DNA of 64,000 nucleotides from JAFDBW01 sp963723355 (GTDB taxonomy: Bacteria > Desulfobacterota > Desulfuromonadia > Desulfuromonadales > BM103), in assembly GCA_963723355.1 (NCBI GenBank), contig CAVRQQ010000012.1, positions 77,614 through 141,613 on the forward strand, written 5' to 3'. A model generated the notes under the pieces. The model searched no databases and was not told the origin of the DNA. It saw only the letters and a program-made list of their open reading frames with translations. Made by a program: the position numbers and the translations under genes. Shown here piece after piece: positions 46,697 through 56,194 of this stretch. How positions within the stretch are numbered: position 1 is the stretch's first letter; every line of letters begins with the position of its first letter.

Positions 46697-47229
46697 TCAG
46701 GGTAACAGAGAGATAATTTGTTCCACCTCTTCTTATTTTCAAAAGCAACACCGGCGGGTCGCGTCCCGCCCGACGCCATACTTTTGTCCGGCAACAAAAG
46801 TATGCAAAAGTGCCTGCTCCTTGCGGAGGGCATCTCCTTTGCCTGATTTCTGAGGCATCAACAAACGACACTGCTCATAGAAGCCGGCCCGTTACAGGGG
46901 GGCCTTCCTTTCGGTGTGACTTATCAGGGGAAAAGCTTGAAAACAAGACTAACCATTGCAATTATCCACAATCGGAGAGGCTCTCAAGAGCCTCGGATCC
47001 TGCGGGGGAAGTATAGGAACTTTTAGTCGGATAGATCTTCACTGAATTGAGGTTGCCACCCTGCACGAGCACAGAAATGCCCAGCGTAGCGCAAGCTTTC
47101 TTTTGCTTCGTTTTCTTTGTCGCTACAAAGAAAATGAAGTTGCTGTCGGGCAACCCCGACGGTTTTGCTTTTGATCTTTAAGTGCCTGAGTACAAAAAAA
47201 AGGGCAACAGATGAATCATCTGTTGCCCC
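46697..47229. repeat. dispersed palindromic repeat, copy B
   Basis: Non-coding tract between convergent genes. It shares with copy A the identical 53 bases at 46751-46803, then GCCTGCTCCTTGCGG, the AAGCTTTCTTTTGCTT / TTTCTTTGTCGCTACAAAGAAA block (about 47091-47133) and GTCGGGcaacCCCGAC (47144-47160). It shares with copy C AGCCGGCCCGTTACAGGG and GAGGCTCTCAAGAGCCTC (46976-46995). The right end is a perfect GGGCAACAGATG / CATCTGTTGCCC hairpin. Confidence 0.85.
47193..47229 (-). terminator. intrinsic terminator of mlaA, formed by the repeat end
   Basis: On the minus strand GGGGCAACAGATG-att-CATCTGTTGCCC is followed by eight T. It lies about 50 bases past the mlaA stop and is also the right end of repeat copy B. 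Confidence 0.85.
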
Positions 47230-47279
47230 CTCTAACATTAAAGTCTCTTTGAACTTTGCAATAGCCTGACTTATTCTTT

Positions 47280-48059
47280 TTACTTGGCTATCTCAATCTC
47301 CCGTTTCGACTTGTAAAGCATACGAAGCATGTCGTACTCAAACGGCGAACCGCTGCGGTAGTAGCGGAACGACTGCCGGTGACGCTTGTCGACCGCGGCC
47401 ACGCCGTTAAACACCAGGGTCGTCGTGTCGTCATCCACCCAGGCCGGCGGACCGGCGACAGAGAAGGCCACGGCATCGGTCACCAGACCGGTGGTGTCAC
47501 GCAGGTTTGACGGGCCGAGGATCGGCAGGACGATATACGGACCGTCGCCAACCCCGTAGTGGCCGAGCGTCTGGCCAAAATCCTCGGTCTGGCGCGGCAT
47601 GCCCCAATGGGTGGCTGGATCCCACAAACCGGCGATACCGACCGTGGTGTTGACCAGGAAGCGCGCCAGGGTGATCCCGGTCCGTTTGAGTTTCAGCTGC
47701 AGCAGGTTGTTGGTGAAATTATTGAATTCATAAACGTTGTCGACGAAGTTCGACACCCTTTTCTCAACGTAGTTCGGTGTAATGAACTCGTAGGTGTTGA
47801 CGATTGGCAGGAAGATGAACTTGTCGAAGTAGTAGTTGAAAGTGTAGGCCCGCCGGTTGAACCCTTCCCAGGGGTCATAAACATCGGCAGCATAGACCAC
47901 GGTTTCCTTGATGTAGTCTTCGGCCTTGTGTTTCGGCGGCTCGTAGGCGATGTCCGGATCAACCTTCGGTGTAACGCTGCAGCCGGAAACAAACAGCACC
48001 GCCAGCGCAGCCAGGGCAATCGTCAATATACGCAATTTATGCTCAATGGATTTATACAT
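47280..48059 (-). CDS. mlaA: MlaA (VacJ) family lipoprotein
   Basis: Outer-membrane lipoprotein of the Mla pathway, which removes misplaced phospholipids from the outer leaflet; 259 residues from ATG 48057-48059, preceded by GGGAGGGAAG. The lipobox is LFVSGCS at about residue 25. Family motifs include DPWEGFNRRAYTFNYYFDKF, FVDNVYEFNNFTNNLLQLKL, RFLVNTTVGIAGLWDPAT and GHYGVGDGPYIVLPILGPSN. The other mla genes are not in this window. It follows the secreted hydrolase gene by 14 bases. Confidence 0.95.
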   Translation of the reverse strand: MYKSIEHKLRILTIALAALAVLFVSGCSVTPKVDPDIAYEPPKHKAEDYIKETVVYAADVYDPWEGFNRRAYTFNYYFDKFIFLPIVNTYEFITPNYVEKRVSNFVDNVYEFNNFTNNLLQLKLKRTGITLARFLVNTTVGIAGLWDPATHWGMPRQTEDFGQTLGHYGVGDGPYIVLPILGPSNLRDTTGLVTDAVAFSVAGPPAWVDDDTTTLVFNGVAAVDKRHRQSFRYYRSGSPFEYDMLRMLYKSKREIEIAK

Positions 48060-48073
48060 GTGTCTTCCCTCCC

Positions 48074-49365
48074 TTAATTCTTTGCATCGGCAAAAAAGCC
48101 GACCATGGCGGACACGTTGTCCGGGTAGGCCATGTTGCCGCAATGCCCGCCATGCGGGAAGATCGTCGCCCGGTTTCCAAACAGGTCGCGCAGGTAATCG
48201 ATCTCGCCAGGCAGCAGGATCACGTCGTCTTCGTTATGGATCAGGCCGAACTTCGCCGAGTCGCGCAGGTAGCCATCGAGTGACCGCAGGCTCAAAGTCC
48301 TGATCAGGTCAGCTTCGGTCACATTCGGGTCCTTGGCCTGGAAATGCGGCAGGAAGATTCCGCGAAAATAATCGAGGAAGGAAAGTCGCGCCAAAACCTT
48401 GGCATAATCCCTGACGTTGTCATGGCGCCGCAGCACCAGGTTCTTCGGCACCACGTAACCGGCCTTGGTCAGCACGTCGGTGGTGAACACCATGTTCTCG
48501 GACGAGATTCGGAACGAGATGCCGATCAGCGCCTGCCAGAGGGTCGTCACTCTGCGGCTTGCGGTACTGGTAAGCCCGATAGAGGAAGTCGTTATTGAAC
48601 TCGACATTCTCTCCATTAGCGTAAACATCAGCGAAGGCGTTGACGATACGCTCATAGAAGGCGTTGAAATTGTCCATTCCGCCGGGGATGTTGAGCTCCA
48701 GCATCTCGTCGAGGATCAGGACCGAGTTGTAAAGGCTCACCGGCGGGTTGATCAGCAGGACCTTGCGGAAGTTGAAGGCTTTTTCCTGCTCGTCGAGCTT
48801 GGCGATAAACGCCGACTGGGCGGCTCCGAGGCTGTAGCCGGTCAGGTAGAAGTCGGTGACTTCCATCTTCTTCTGATGCTTCTGCCAGATAGCCTGCATG
48901 ACCTTGTAGAGATCGGCAGAGTCTTCTTCGAGATGCCCCGGTACGCCGCTGGTCGAGGCCGCAACAATGAAATTCGGGTGGGTCGGCGAAGAGATCGAGA
49001 TGACATGGTAGCCGGCCTGGTAGAACGCCTTCTGCATCAGCTGCATCTTCGGGCTGTTGAAACCTGCACCGGTCCCGGCGATCAGAAAAATCAGCGGTGC
49101 CGGGTTCTTCTGGCGGATGTAGGAGTAACGCAGCTCATCGAGGTTCCAGAGGATGCCCGGCACTTCACGCTCGGGGAACATCTGGAGGGTCTCGAACTTG
49201 ACCGGAACATCTGAAGGCAGAGCCTCCATGTATTCCGTCGGTGTGCCGACCACCGTGGCAACATAGGGGTCAGCAAAAGGATAGTCGTATGCACCTGCCA
49301 GACTGCAACTCAGCAGCAGTGCACAGAGACAGCCTCCCAAGTATCCGATCGAGTCGTTTGAACAT
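48074..49365 (-). CDS. exported alpha/beta-hydrolase-like protein (two frameshifts)
   Basis: About 428 residues when repaired. The best start is ATG 49363-49365 with AAGGAGG 5 bases upstream; it reaches the main frame if one G is removed at 49336-49338, giving a signal peptide with MFKRLDRILG ahead of CLCALLLSCSLAGA. The nucleophile elbow is FYLTGYSLGAAQSAF, and the likely catalytic His is in IFPHGGHCGNM. The frame shifts again at about 48552, where AYQYRKPQ joins VTTLWQALIGISFRIS. It is co-transcribed with mlaA, which hints at lipid or envelope substrates; this is an inference. Confidence 0.83.
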
Positions 49366-49627
49366 GAATCCTCCTTGAATCTAATGAGTGATTAAATTCT
49401 CCCCCTGCCCCGGCAATCTTTCGGGCCAGGAGATAATTTCTCCAGACTATGTTGTTCATGTGAACCGATTAGCGCGTGATTATAACAGCCTAGCCAAGGA
49501 ATGGTACAATAATAAACAGACTTATAAAAAAAACGGTTAGCCAGTCAAGACATGGAGCAAGCTCTTGTGCTTTTCGACAAGGTCAAAATTACGAGTCGTA
49601 AAAATCAATCTTTACCCTATAAAGAGA

Positions 49628-49661
49628 TCTCTTGGTGCCTTCGTGTCTTAGTGGCAAGCAC
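49628..49661. repeat. short TGCCTTCGTGTC-type repeat tract
   Basis: CTTGGTGCCTTCGTGTCTTAG matches the inner word of the selA-selB repeat. It overlaps the end of a 300-base gap (49366-49665) in which I see no gene. Confidence 0.5.
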
Positions 49662-49665
49662 AACG

Positions 49666-52577
49666 TTATTTGCTTCTGACCATCCCCTTCGGCGTAAACG
49701 TTTCGATCAGTTTGAGTGGCGACTTGATGGTCCGTTCCCCCAGCCTCAACAGGCTGGAGCCGATCGATGATGCCGACAGGACCCGAACCTTCGGATCATC
49801 CAGAGGACCCTTGATACTGACCGGAATCGCGACCAGACTGCCGGCCATCAGATAGTTGACCCCGGGGATATTTTTGACGACCGTATCGACGGTCTTGAAA
49901 GGGGCCGCCAGCAGCTCGATATTGACTGTCTTCTGCACCAGGTCGATTTCACCCTGGCCAAGGACATCCAGAGTCTCACCGTCCATGGCGAGCTTTTTGA
50001 CGAGCAGCTTGCCTCCCTGGAATTCCCCCTGCAGGTTTATCGTCGTATAGGCAAACGCCGCGCTGCTCAGACTGGGGCAGCCGTCCCTTGACGATCTCGG
50101 TGACGTTAAGCACTTCCAGAACTCTGGCCAGGGTCTTGCCCTGTTTAATCAAGCCGTTTGAAAAGGTTGCTTGCAGAGGACCCTGCAATACCGTGATCAA
50201 CTCATCGAACTGGCCCTGGCCGCTGATCTGCCCTGAAAGGTCAAGGGTTCCGGTCATCATCACCTGCTCCGTGTTCCACACAGGTCGATAACGGTTGTCA
50301 CATCAAGGGCCTTGCCGTTCAGTGTGACGTCCAGGGCAAGGTTCTCGCCATCAATGGTCCACACTCCGGGCGCATTGAGGCCGCAGAGATTCGCTTCCGC
50401 GACCCTGACACGAGGCTTGTCCTGGCTGAAATCGAGCGTGGCTTTGACGGGATCCCAGATCAGGTCCTGCCAGGATAACTTCGACAAGTCGATATCAACC
50501 TGGTCACCATTCGCAGCCATCGCGGCCTGCTGTATAGCAAGCTGATCGCCTGACGGCAGGATAAACACCAGGTCTGAGCCTTCTAGATGACCGGTTGCCA
50601 GGACCCCGGCCTGTTTCGTCTCAGGCTTTTTGACAGAAAAAACGCCTTCCACTCTGCCCTTGCCAAAATCCTGCTCAACGAACAGCGCGTTCAGGGTTTC
50701 ATGCTGCAGAGCCCCGGAAAACTCAGGGCAATCCCGCTCGTACCGTAATCCAGGGACAGATCGGCATCGGAGTGTTGATCCTTGAGCTTCAGGCTATGAA
50801 TATTGAGCTGTTCAGGCTGCCAGGCAAGATCGAGGACCAGGTCCGGGCCGTCCTTGACGGAGAGGCCCCCTTTGAATGTGGTCTTTGCACCCTCCTGCCA
50901 GTCAAGCTCGGCCGCGGAAAGCTTGAGAGGAGAGCGTATCATGTAGACCTGCGGCAGCTCGAAAGCTTCGCTGAGCCATTTGACAAGATCTTCCTCCAGT
51001 GTGCCATCGAGGCCAACTTCGATCCTGCCCGGTCCCTGTGAAACATCTTTGTCACCACTGGCTAGATCAATTTTAGAGGAAAGTTCCGAGAATTCCGAAT
51101 CCCCGACAGCGCCCTGCCAACCTTTGAGACTGATAAGGTCTTTCGCAAACGCAACCTGGCCGCTGGTGACCTTGATCGGAAACGGCACCCGCTGATAATC
51201 GGCGGTGAAATTCAGATCCGAGACATCGACTTCGGCATAGAGGTTGTTTATGTCGTCGCCGAGGGTCAGTTTACCGGTACCGGTGCCCTGCAGACGGGTG
51301 ATCTTGTTTACCTCCTCGATAAAAGCCGGATTGACGACGATGCGTTCAAGAATCTGCCTGGCCTGGGCCAGGTCGGCACTGAGCATGAGCTCCAGTTGGA
51401 ACAGGTCATCACCATCAGCCAGACCAACCTTCAAAGTCCCGTCATGCCCGGTGGAGCCCTCCAACCGGGTCGACATCCTGGTGCCCTGGAGGATGCCATC
51501 CGCAACCAGCACATCACCGACCGTCTCGGTAAGGTCGAGTTCGATCTCCGGAATCGAAACGGAACCATTCTGCAGCTTGCCTTCGATGTGGATATTCTTC
51601 AGCTCACCCAATTCATCAGCTGTCCGGCCCTGCGAACGAACATTGATCTGCGAAACTGTTCCGCCGCGCAGGTAGTTGAAAATGTTATCTACAATAGAGA
51701 TATCCCCGGCCAGGGCCAGGGCAATCCGGCGGGTCTCATCGACATCGATGTTCTTGCCGGAGACATCCAGAGTAACCGATGGCGTGCCCGAAGCCTGCTC
51801 AATTTTACCGCTCAGATCGAGACCGGGTTCGTCAAGAGCCAGACGCTTGAGCGTCAGGTTGATCGTATCACCGTCAATCGCAACGCTGCCATTCAGCTCG
51901 ACCCCTTTGAGGGCCTCTTGATGGCCATTGCGCCGGATCTTCAACACGGCAGCCTTGCTGCGCAGCGTGGCACTGGCTTTGCGGGAATCAGTCACTGCCA
52001 GGGCCAAATGCAGATCCAGGTCCCCGGCTTCAATCAGCGGCTGTTGGTCACGGCCAACCTTCAGCTGCCCCTCACGGATCACCAGGTCGAAATCGGGGGA
52101 GACCTGCCCGAGCATCGCAAAGATCTCGGCCAGGCTGGCCTCCAGCCCGTCATCCTGACTGGATGAAGCAGGAGACTTTTGCGATTTTGAGGCAGGCAAG
52201 TTCAGGCTGAATTCCGGTTTCTCCAGGCTGAGACGACCGAGGCGCAGATCACCGACCAGCAACGACAGGATCGCCGGGGAGAGACTGATCTCGGCAACCG
52301 TACCCTGGCCATAATCCGGGATGGTGAGGTTGACCTGCTGCAAAGCGATCGCCGGTTGGGGAAAATAATCCAGTTCGATCGCCTGGAACTCCAGCTTGAT
52401 CCCGGCCTGCTCGGCAACCACTTGCTGGATTTTGTTGATGACTGTGGGAGAGGAGAGATACTGACCCACCAGCAGCAGTCCCGCCAGCAGCAGGAGCAGC
52501 AGCGCAAAAAAGCCCCCTAACAACCACAACCGGAGGGGTCTCTTGGCAGGCGGGTTTAGATCAGATAAGGGTTCCAT
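49666..52577 (-). CDS. AsmA-like envelope protein (three frameshifts)
   Basis: One membrane-anchored protein of about 970 residues split over frames. The N-terminal membrane helix (LWLLGGFFALLLLLLAGLLL, residues 17-36) precedes a long periplasmic repeat-rich beta region, and the AsmA-type C-terminal domain ends with VVKNIPGVNYLMAGSLVAIP and VSIKGPLDDPKVRV. Frame changes occur at about 50713, 50277 and 50074-50077, the last a CCCC that should be CCC. AsmA-like proteins are thought to form lipid-transport bridges across the periplasm, which fits the nearby mlaA. Confidence 0.85.
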
Positions 52578-52634
52578 CCGCTATTCCTGTGTCGCCATCC
52601 TCTATTCCTGTGAATAGATACGACGAGTACTTTT

Positions 52635-52765
52635 TTATAAAACCGGTCCGAACATTGCGACCGCGTTGTTCCGTAGCCGATGCCGCCAGGTCCAACTCTA
52701 CAGTATATCGATAGTCACTTGCCTGGAATTGGCGAGGTCGTTTCCTGCCGCTGACGCATGTTAGA
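52635..52765 (-). pseudogene. remnant of a cardiolipin synthase C terminus
   Basis: The minus strand reads ANSRQVTIDIL, then an in-frame TAG, then SWTWRHRLRNNAVAMFGPVL and TAA. The last 20 residues closely match the end of the intact synthase at 56195-57652, which has SWSWQHRLCNNAIAMFGPVL. Only the terminal 40 or so codons remain, so this is a decayed paralog or a recombination scar. Confidence 0.7.
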
Positions 52766-53086
52766 GGAATGAAGAAGGAACCAAGAGTATCCACTCCAGA
52801 CAGTATCCCGTCACCAAGCAAAGTATATCGAAATATTCCAATAAAACTCGGAAATCTTAAGGTCCCGAAGGCATGGAGCCTCGGCACGAGAACAATTGTG
52901 ACCGGTCGTAATCTCCGCAAAAGGCCGGATCATGAATGACCCGACCAATAAACAGGGCCATCCGTTTCCAGATGGCCATATTCGTATGGATGAAAGGCTC
53001 TCTCGAAGAATCTCTATCGACAAGAAGCCAACTGACCTTTCAAAACTGGAGACGGTTAAAACTCCCGCGTACTCAGCGAACCTCCC
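52766..53086. other. no recognisable feature
   Basis: Short open frames on both strands here (about 70-95 codons) overlap one another and lack convincing ribosome sites or motifs. Confidence 0.4.
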
Positions 53087-53434
53087 TTACAGGACTTGAT
53101 CTTCGGTACCTAGGATTTTATGAATATCCCACTGCGATGCAAAACCTTGAGGGGGAAAGACACCAACCCCGAGAAGACCGGCAAAGAGCAATCCGGGAGA
53201 AGAGCTTGACGGCAATTCGCTAAAAGCCGAGATGCGCAGGACCCTGCCCCGGGGAACCACATAATCACCTGTCAGATTTTCGATGTCTTTTGTGGCAATG
53301 AGCTGCATGCCTGGATTTAGCTCGCAATCAAACAAAGGCTGCTGACAATTGGAGCAGACATGCTGCGCATGGAAGGCGTTTGTATCTTTGCTGACAAGAT
53401 CTGATATGAAGGGAGGCCGTCGCCGCAATTGCAT
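53087..53434 (-). CDS. hypothetical protein with CxxC (115 residues, perhaps 5'-truncated)
   Basis: Unrecognised. It has a cysteine pair in HVCSNCQQPLFDCEL and a beta-rich stretch ENLTGDYVVPRGRVLRI. Just upstream another frame reads MKIVILCNCGDGLPSY, which would join if one base is shifted near 53410. The joined N terminus, ILCNCGDGLPS, resembles the opening of HdrA-type iron-sulfur proteins, but the rest does not convince me. Treat as a small unknown gene. Confidence 0.45.
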   Translation of the reverse strand: MQLRRRPPFISDLVSKDTNAFHAQHVCSNCQQPLFDCELNPGMQLIATKDIENLTGDYVVPRGRVLRISAFSELPSSSSPGLLFAGLLGVGVFPPQGFASQWDIHKILGTEDQVL

Positions 53435-53640
53435 AAAATCACTATCTTCATTCCGTCCTTTTCAGGGAGTGGCCTCCCATTAATCAAGCGACAGTATATC
53501 AAAACTGTTCTGATTTTTTTCTTACATATCCTTGAGCCGGGTCCACAATGCCTGGACAGATATTTCAGTATTTATAAAACAGTGTTTGACAATTCCTCTT
53601 GGCTCGCTATAATCAACACATCTTCTTCATTTCATCTATT

Positions 53641-53683
53641 TAAAAACCATACGGCGCTCGTGGCAGGCGCCGTATGGTTTTTT
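53641..53683. terminator. strong bidirectional terminator
   Basis: AACCATACGGCGC pairs with GCGCCGTATGGTT; a run of A before it and seven T after it make it usable on both strands. The rest of 53435-54112 shows no gene I can support. Confidence 0.75.
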
Positions 53684-54112
53684 TGTAAAGCTAACCTGAC
53701 AATTGAGACTTTTGCAAAGCGCTATTGAAGGAAATATCTGAAACCGGTCTTTTCGCCGTGAAAATTTTGGTGCTTGAACGCCCATTCCAGACTTCATTTT
53801 ATGACTAAATTCTGTCGGGGCTTTTTTAGACCGGCGAACGTTCCATTCAAGCAGGACGATTGTTCCGCCACGCGTCGTATCCCCTATAATTCCTATCATT
53901 AATACGAGGCCAGGCTTGCAGACGGTTTTTGATTAAAGATCCAGGTTTTGGCAAAACAGTGTTATCCGGAACAAGCTTTGTCGGCGGCCCTGGAATTCAA
54001 ATCCCGAAATACCACGATTGGGACCGGCGGCTTTCTTTGATTGCGATATTTCCAGTAATTAAGTATTCTCCAGAAGGATATTTTTAAGGGACTTGCCCAC
54101 CAGGAGATCTTT

Positions 54113-55523
54113 GTGAAGACAGGATTGAAAATTCTTATTGTTGATGACGAGTTCTTCTTTAGACGTGTTCTGAAAGACGCCCTGAAAGATCAATACGACA
54201 TCATAGAAGGGAAAAATGGTGAGGAGGCCATCTCTCTGGCCAGTGCACAGAAGCCCAATCTGATTATCATGGATGTTGAAATGCCCGTAAAAGACGGGAT
54301 TGATGCCTGTCGTATGCTAAAGGAGAACGCTGAGACAAGAAAAATTCCTGTCATCTTGTTCACCTCTCTTGCAAAAAAGGAAGACATTGCACGTGGATTA
54401 AAGGTTGGCGCTGACGATTACATTACAAAACCGATGAATCTTCCGGAAATCCTTGCACGGGTAGGCGCCCACCTTCGGCCGAAAGATTACTATGCCGATT
54501 TGGAACAAAGACGATTTGATATTGCTCCTTGAACTGGCAGAAAACATTTCTGCGATTCGCAATCCGATGACCATCCTTCATCTGATCGTTGACAAGATGG
54601 CGGGTATGATCGGCAATGCGCGCTGCTCCATTGTCAGTATCAACAACGAAGGCGTCCCTTATGTCAAGGCCAGCAGCGACCTCGAGATCCATGAAGATAT
54701 AAAGTTGGAGTTATGTAAATACCCGGAAATCAGCAAGGCCCTGAACTCCAAGCAACCCGTCATAATTAATGACATAAAAAATGACCCTCTCATGGATCCT
54801 GTAAGGACACAGATTGAAGGTCTTAATTTCAATTCAATCGTTGTCATTCCGGTCATTAAAAAGGAGAGCGTCATAGGGACTTTTCTCCTGCGGATGGCGA
54901 CCCCGCTGTCCAATGGCGTCACCAATAGAATCCACAAGCTGTGTCAATTGGTTGCGAACCTTTCCGCCAACGCCCTGGAAACGGCGATCCTGTTCGAGAG
55001 AACACAAACCGCACAAGAGTATTTTGAGGAAATGTCCATTCGGGACGGATTGACAAAACTCTACAACCATCAGCATTTTTACAGCTGCCTTGAAAAAGAG
55101 TTCAGCAGAGCGAGCCGCTATGACACGCCTCTTTCCCTGGTCTTTTTTGACATCGATAATTTTAAGCGGATTAACGACAATTATGGCCATACCCATGGCG
55201 ATATGGTCCTCGGTACAATCGGTCAACTCACGAACAGCGTAGCCAGACAAAGTGATGTGCCGGCACGATATGGCGGAGAAGAATTTGCGGTTATCCTCCC
55301 GAACACTCCCTCGGAAGGAGCCCTGGAGATGGCAAACCGGTTAGGCTCGATAATCCGGGAACACAAGTTCGAATGCCTCGATGGTGAACAGGTCACGATC
55401 AGTTCAGGCACCTCAACCTTCACAGAGAACAGCGTCCAATCTTGCGACCAGCTTGTGCAACTTGCTGACAAGGCAATGTACAAGGCTAAGTCACTGGGCA
55501 AGAACCGTGTCTCGCAAGCCTGA
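54113..55523 (+). CDS. response regulator diguanylate cyclase (REC-GAF-GGDEF; one frameshift)
   Basis: About 469 residues. The start is GTG 54113 with AGGAG 6 bases upstream. The receiver domain has LIIMDVEMPVKDG and YITKPMNLPE. The frame stops after DLEQRRFDIAP; removing one A from 54507-54509 joins it to DDLILLLELAENISAIRNPM, exactly as in the paralog at 22186-23619. A GAF-like domain follows (CSIVSINNEGVPYVKAS), then GGDEF with RYGGEEF and an I-site RQSD. It should synthesise c-di-GMP on phosphorylation. Confidence 0.9.
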
Positions 55524-55698
55524 AAATTTCAATCACCTGCTCTTGAGATGTATCCAGGATTATGCGAACACCCCACTTAATTTTTTCCTCGGCTGACGCA
55601 AGTTGCCGTGACCATTGATTCCGCTACACAGACTTGGTAACCTATTGCGGTGTCATGTTAAATCACTTTGATAACCTCTCGTTTCAAGGAGCACTTTT

Positions 55699-55875
55699 AT
55701 GGATGTTAAGGAAAAAGTTCTCGAAGTCATGCGTGCTGAAGGCCAGCCTCTCAATGCCGGGAAAATTGCTGAACTTGGCGGCCTCGACAGAAAAGCTGTT
55801 GACAAGGCAATGGCGCAATTAAAGAAGGAAGAGAAGATTGTTTCACCGAAGCGTTGTTATTGGACTCCGGCTTAA
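55699..55875 (+). CDS. 58-residue winged-helix protein
   Basis: AAGGAG lies 7 bases before the ATG. The protein runs MDVKEKVLEVMRAEGQPLNA, then a helix-turn-helix-like GKIAELGGLDRKAVDKAMAQ and a wing with KIVSPKRCYWTPA. It is a stand-alone winged-helix fold of minimal size, suggesting a DNA-binding or accessory regulator. A stem-loop follows at 55914. It is too short for many gene finders. Confidence 0.75.
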   Translation: MDVKEKVLEVMRAEGQPLNAGKIAELGGLDRKAVDKAMAQLKKEEKIVSPKRCYWTPA

Positions 55876-55913
55876 GCACAACCTCTCCATCAGATTGCAG
55901 TGAAATGTTAAAG

Positions 55914-55950
55914 GCGACCTGACCAACGAGAATCAAAATGGTCAGGTCGT
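55914..55950 (+). terminator. stem-loop after the winged-helix gene
   Basis: CGACCTGACCA pairs with TGGTCAGGTCG (11 bp). Only a weak T-rich tail follows. Confidence 0.5.
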
Positions 55951-55970
55951 TGTGTATTTAGAGTCGGGAC

Positions 55971-56165
55971 ATGGCGGGCATTCTGAATCCCATGAGAAAT
56001 AAAAAAGCCCGACTTCACAGAGAGGAATGGGAACAGGCCAAAGGCGGTGAAAACGACCACGACGTTAAAAGGGGTTTTTCCGAGCCCCCCGCTTACCAGG
56101 CTGTAGAAAAAACAAATAAAGCCAGGATTGCATACATGGATCTACCTTCCGACCTCCTTGAATAA
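55971..56165 (+). CDS. possible small protein (53-64 residues)
   Basis: Very hydrophilic and charged (MRNKKARLHREEWEQAKGGE, ending AYMDLPSDLLE). No clear ribosome site; a start at 56007 is also possible. It lies between the winged-helix gene and the end of the convergent cls gene. Could be a random frame. Confidence 0.3.
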   Translation: MAGILNPMRNKKARLHREEWEQAKGGENDHDVKRGFSEPPAYQAVEKTNKARIAYMDLPSDLLE

Positions 56166-56194
56166 ATTTACCCCGTCACCATGCAGTCACCAAA

